Origin: Mesocentrotus franciscanus
Taxonomy: Eukaryota; Echinodermata; Echinoidea; Camarodonta; Strongylocentrotidae
NCBI GenBank assembly: GCA_037976565.1
Contig: CP137666.1
Coordinates: forward strand, 1,579,495 to 1,643,494
Reading direction: 5' to 3'
Length of the DNA: 64,000 nt
Position numbers and translations under genes: made by a program. Under the pieces are notes generated by a model. That model was given only the letters and a program-made list of their open reading frames with translations, was not told where the DNA came from and did no database searches. Positions 63,573 through 64,000 of the stretch are shown one piece after another. Within the stretch, counting starts at the first letter, position 1, and each line of letters opens with the position of its first letter.

Positions 63573-64000
63573 CTGTGTTAAATAGAGTTAAAAGGGAAAA
63601 GAGATTATGTTGATCAGTTATTACGAATAAGCCAGATCGGCAAATGTTTTAGCGGCTCTGCAAGTTCTTTATGCCTGGATAGATAGATAGATAGATAATT
63701 TATTGGTTTCCACAATATCTCATTGTACAAAGAGTGTAACAACATATTGAAAAATGATTATAATATGCATGTAAATATAATACCGGTACACACTATTCAG
63801 AAAATTGTCCTTCAGTTAACTAAAGAGATATAGTGGCGGAGCCTATGGAAAAGCAGAGCTTGTTGTGGATAGGCCCCTTAAACTACAAATGACATAATTA
63901 ACTAAAGTTAGGTTTATAAAATACAAATACACGCTAAAACAGGGAAAGGGAGATTACAGGGATACATGAACCGATACTCACAATTAACTACAAGAGACAA
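63573..64000. other. Intron of the aldolase-family gene, (GATA)n
   Basis: (GATA)n at 63679-63697. No further exon recognised, so the start of the gene lies past the window edge. Confidence 0.5.

Overview
The window looks like nuclear DNA of a marine invertebrate, probably an echinoderm or a related deuterostome. Small exons with GT-AG junctions are scattered in large AT-rich introns. Between them lie tRNA-type SINEs, non-LTR retrotransposon remnants, long fold-back elements and many MITEs. The taxon is inferred from style and gene content and is not proven. Nothing bacterial or viral was seen, and no CRISPR array.

Three genes are supported. (1) A plexin on the + strand fills 1-38281 with 17 exons, running from the C-terminal part of the sema propeller through PSI1, IPT1, PSI2, IPT2, PSI3, IPT3 and IPT4 to a Ser/Thr-rich exon. 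Its N-terminus lies before the window; the membrane segment and cytoplasmic GAP domain are not seen. (2) A small four-exon gene on the - strand (5885-8027) sits inside the 9.2 kb second visible plexin intron. Its product is not recognised, and it has an in-frame TGA and one out-of-phase junction. (3) The last four exons of a class II aldolase/adducin-family gene lie on the - strand (60969-63572), with its 5' end beyond the window.

Layout: 1-2231 sema exons with two decayed copies of one exon; 2232-11441 intron with the antisense gene and TTAA-type elements; 11442-21690 plexin exons alternating with hairpin elements; 21691-28213 a repeat-filled intron with an inverted pair of 15-bp minisatellites; 28214-38281 the remaining plexin exons, SINEs and a fold-back element carrying a broken mobile ORF; 38282-60968 a 22.7 kb stretch almost entirely of mobile DNA (160-bp satellite, Harbinger remnants, word-repeat MITEs, minisatellite, nested fold-backs, a satellite-bearing hAT-like element, LINE remnant); 60969-64000 the aldolase-family gene.

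The genes have no visible functional link. The most unusual signals are: a set of inverted-repeat elements whose interiors are built from one short word repeated in both orientations; a plexin exon present in three tandem copies, two decayed; insertions with precise internal empty-site comparisons (a TTAA element and an AT-duplication MITE); and three coding joins that each need one extra base, which suggests consensus indels in the assembly.
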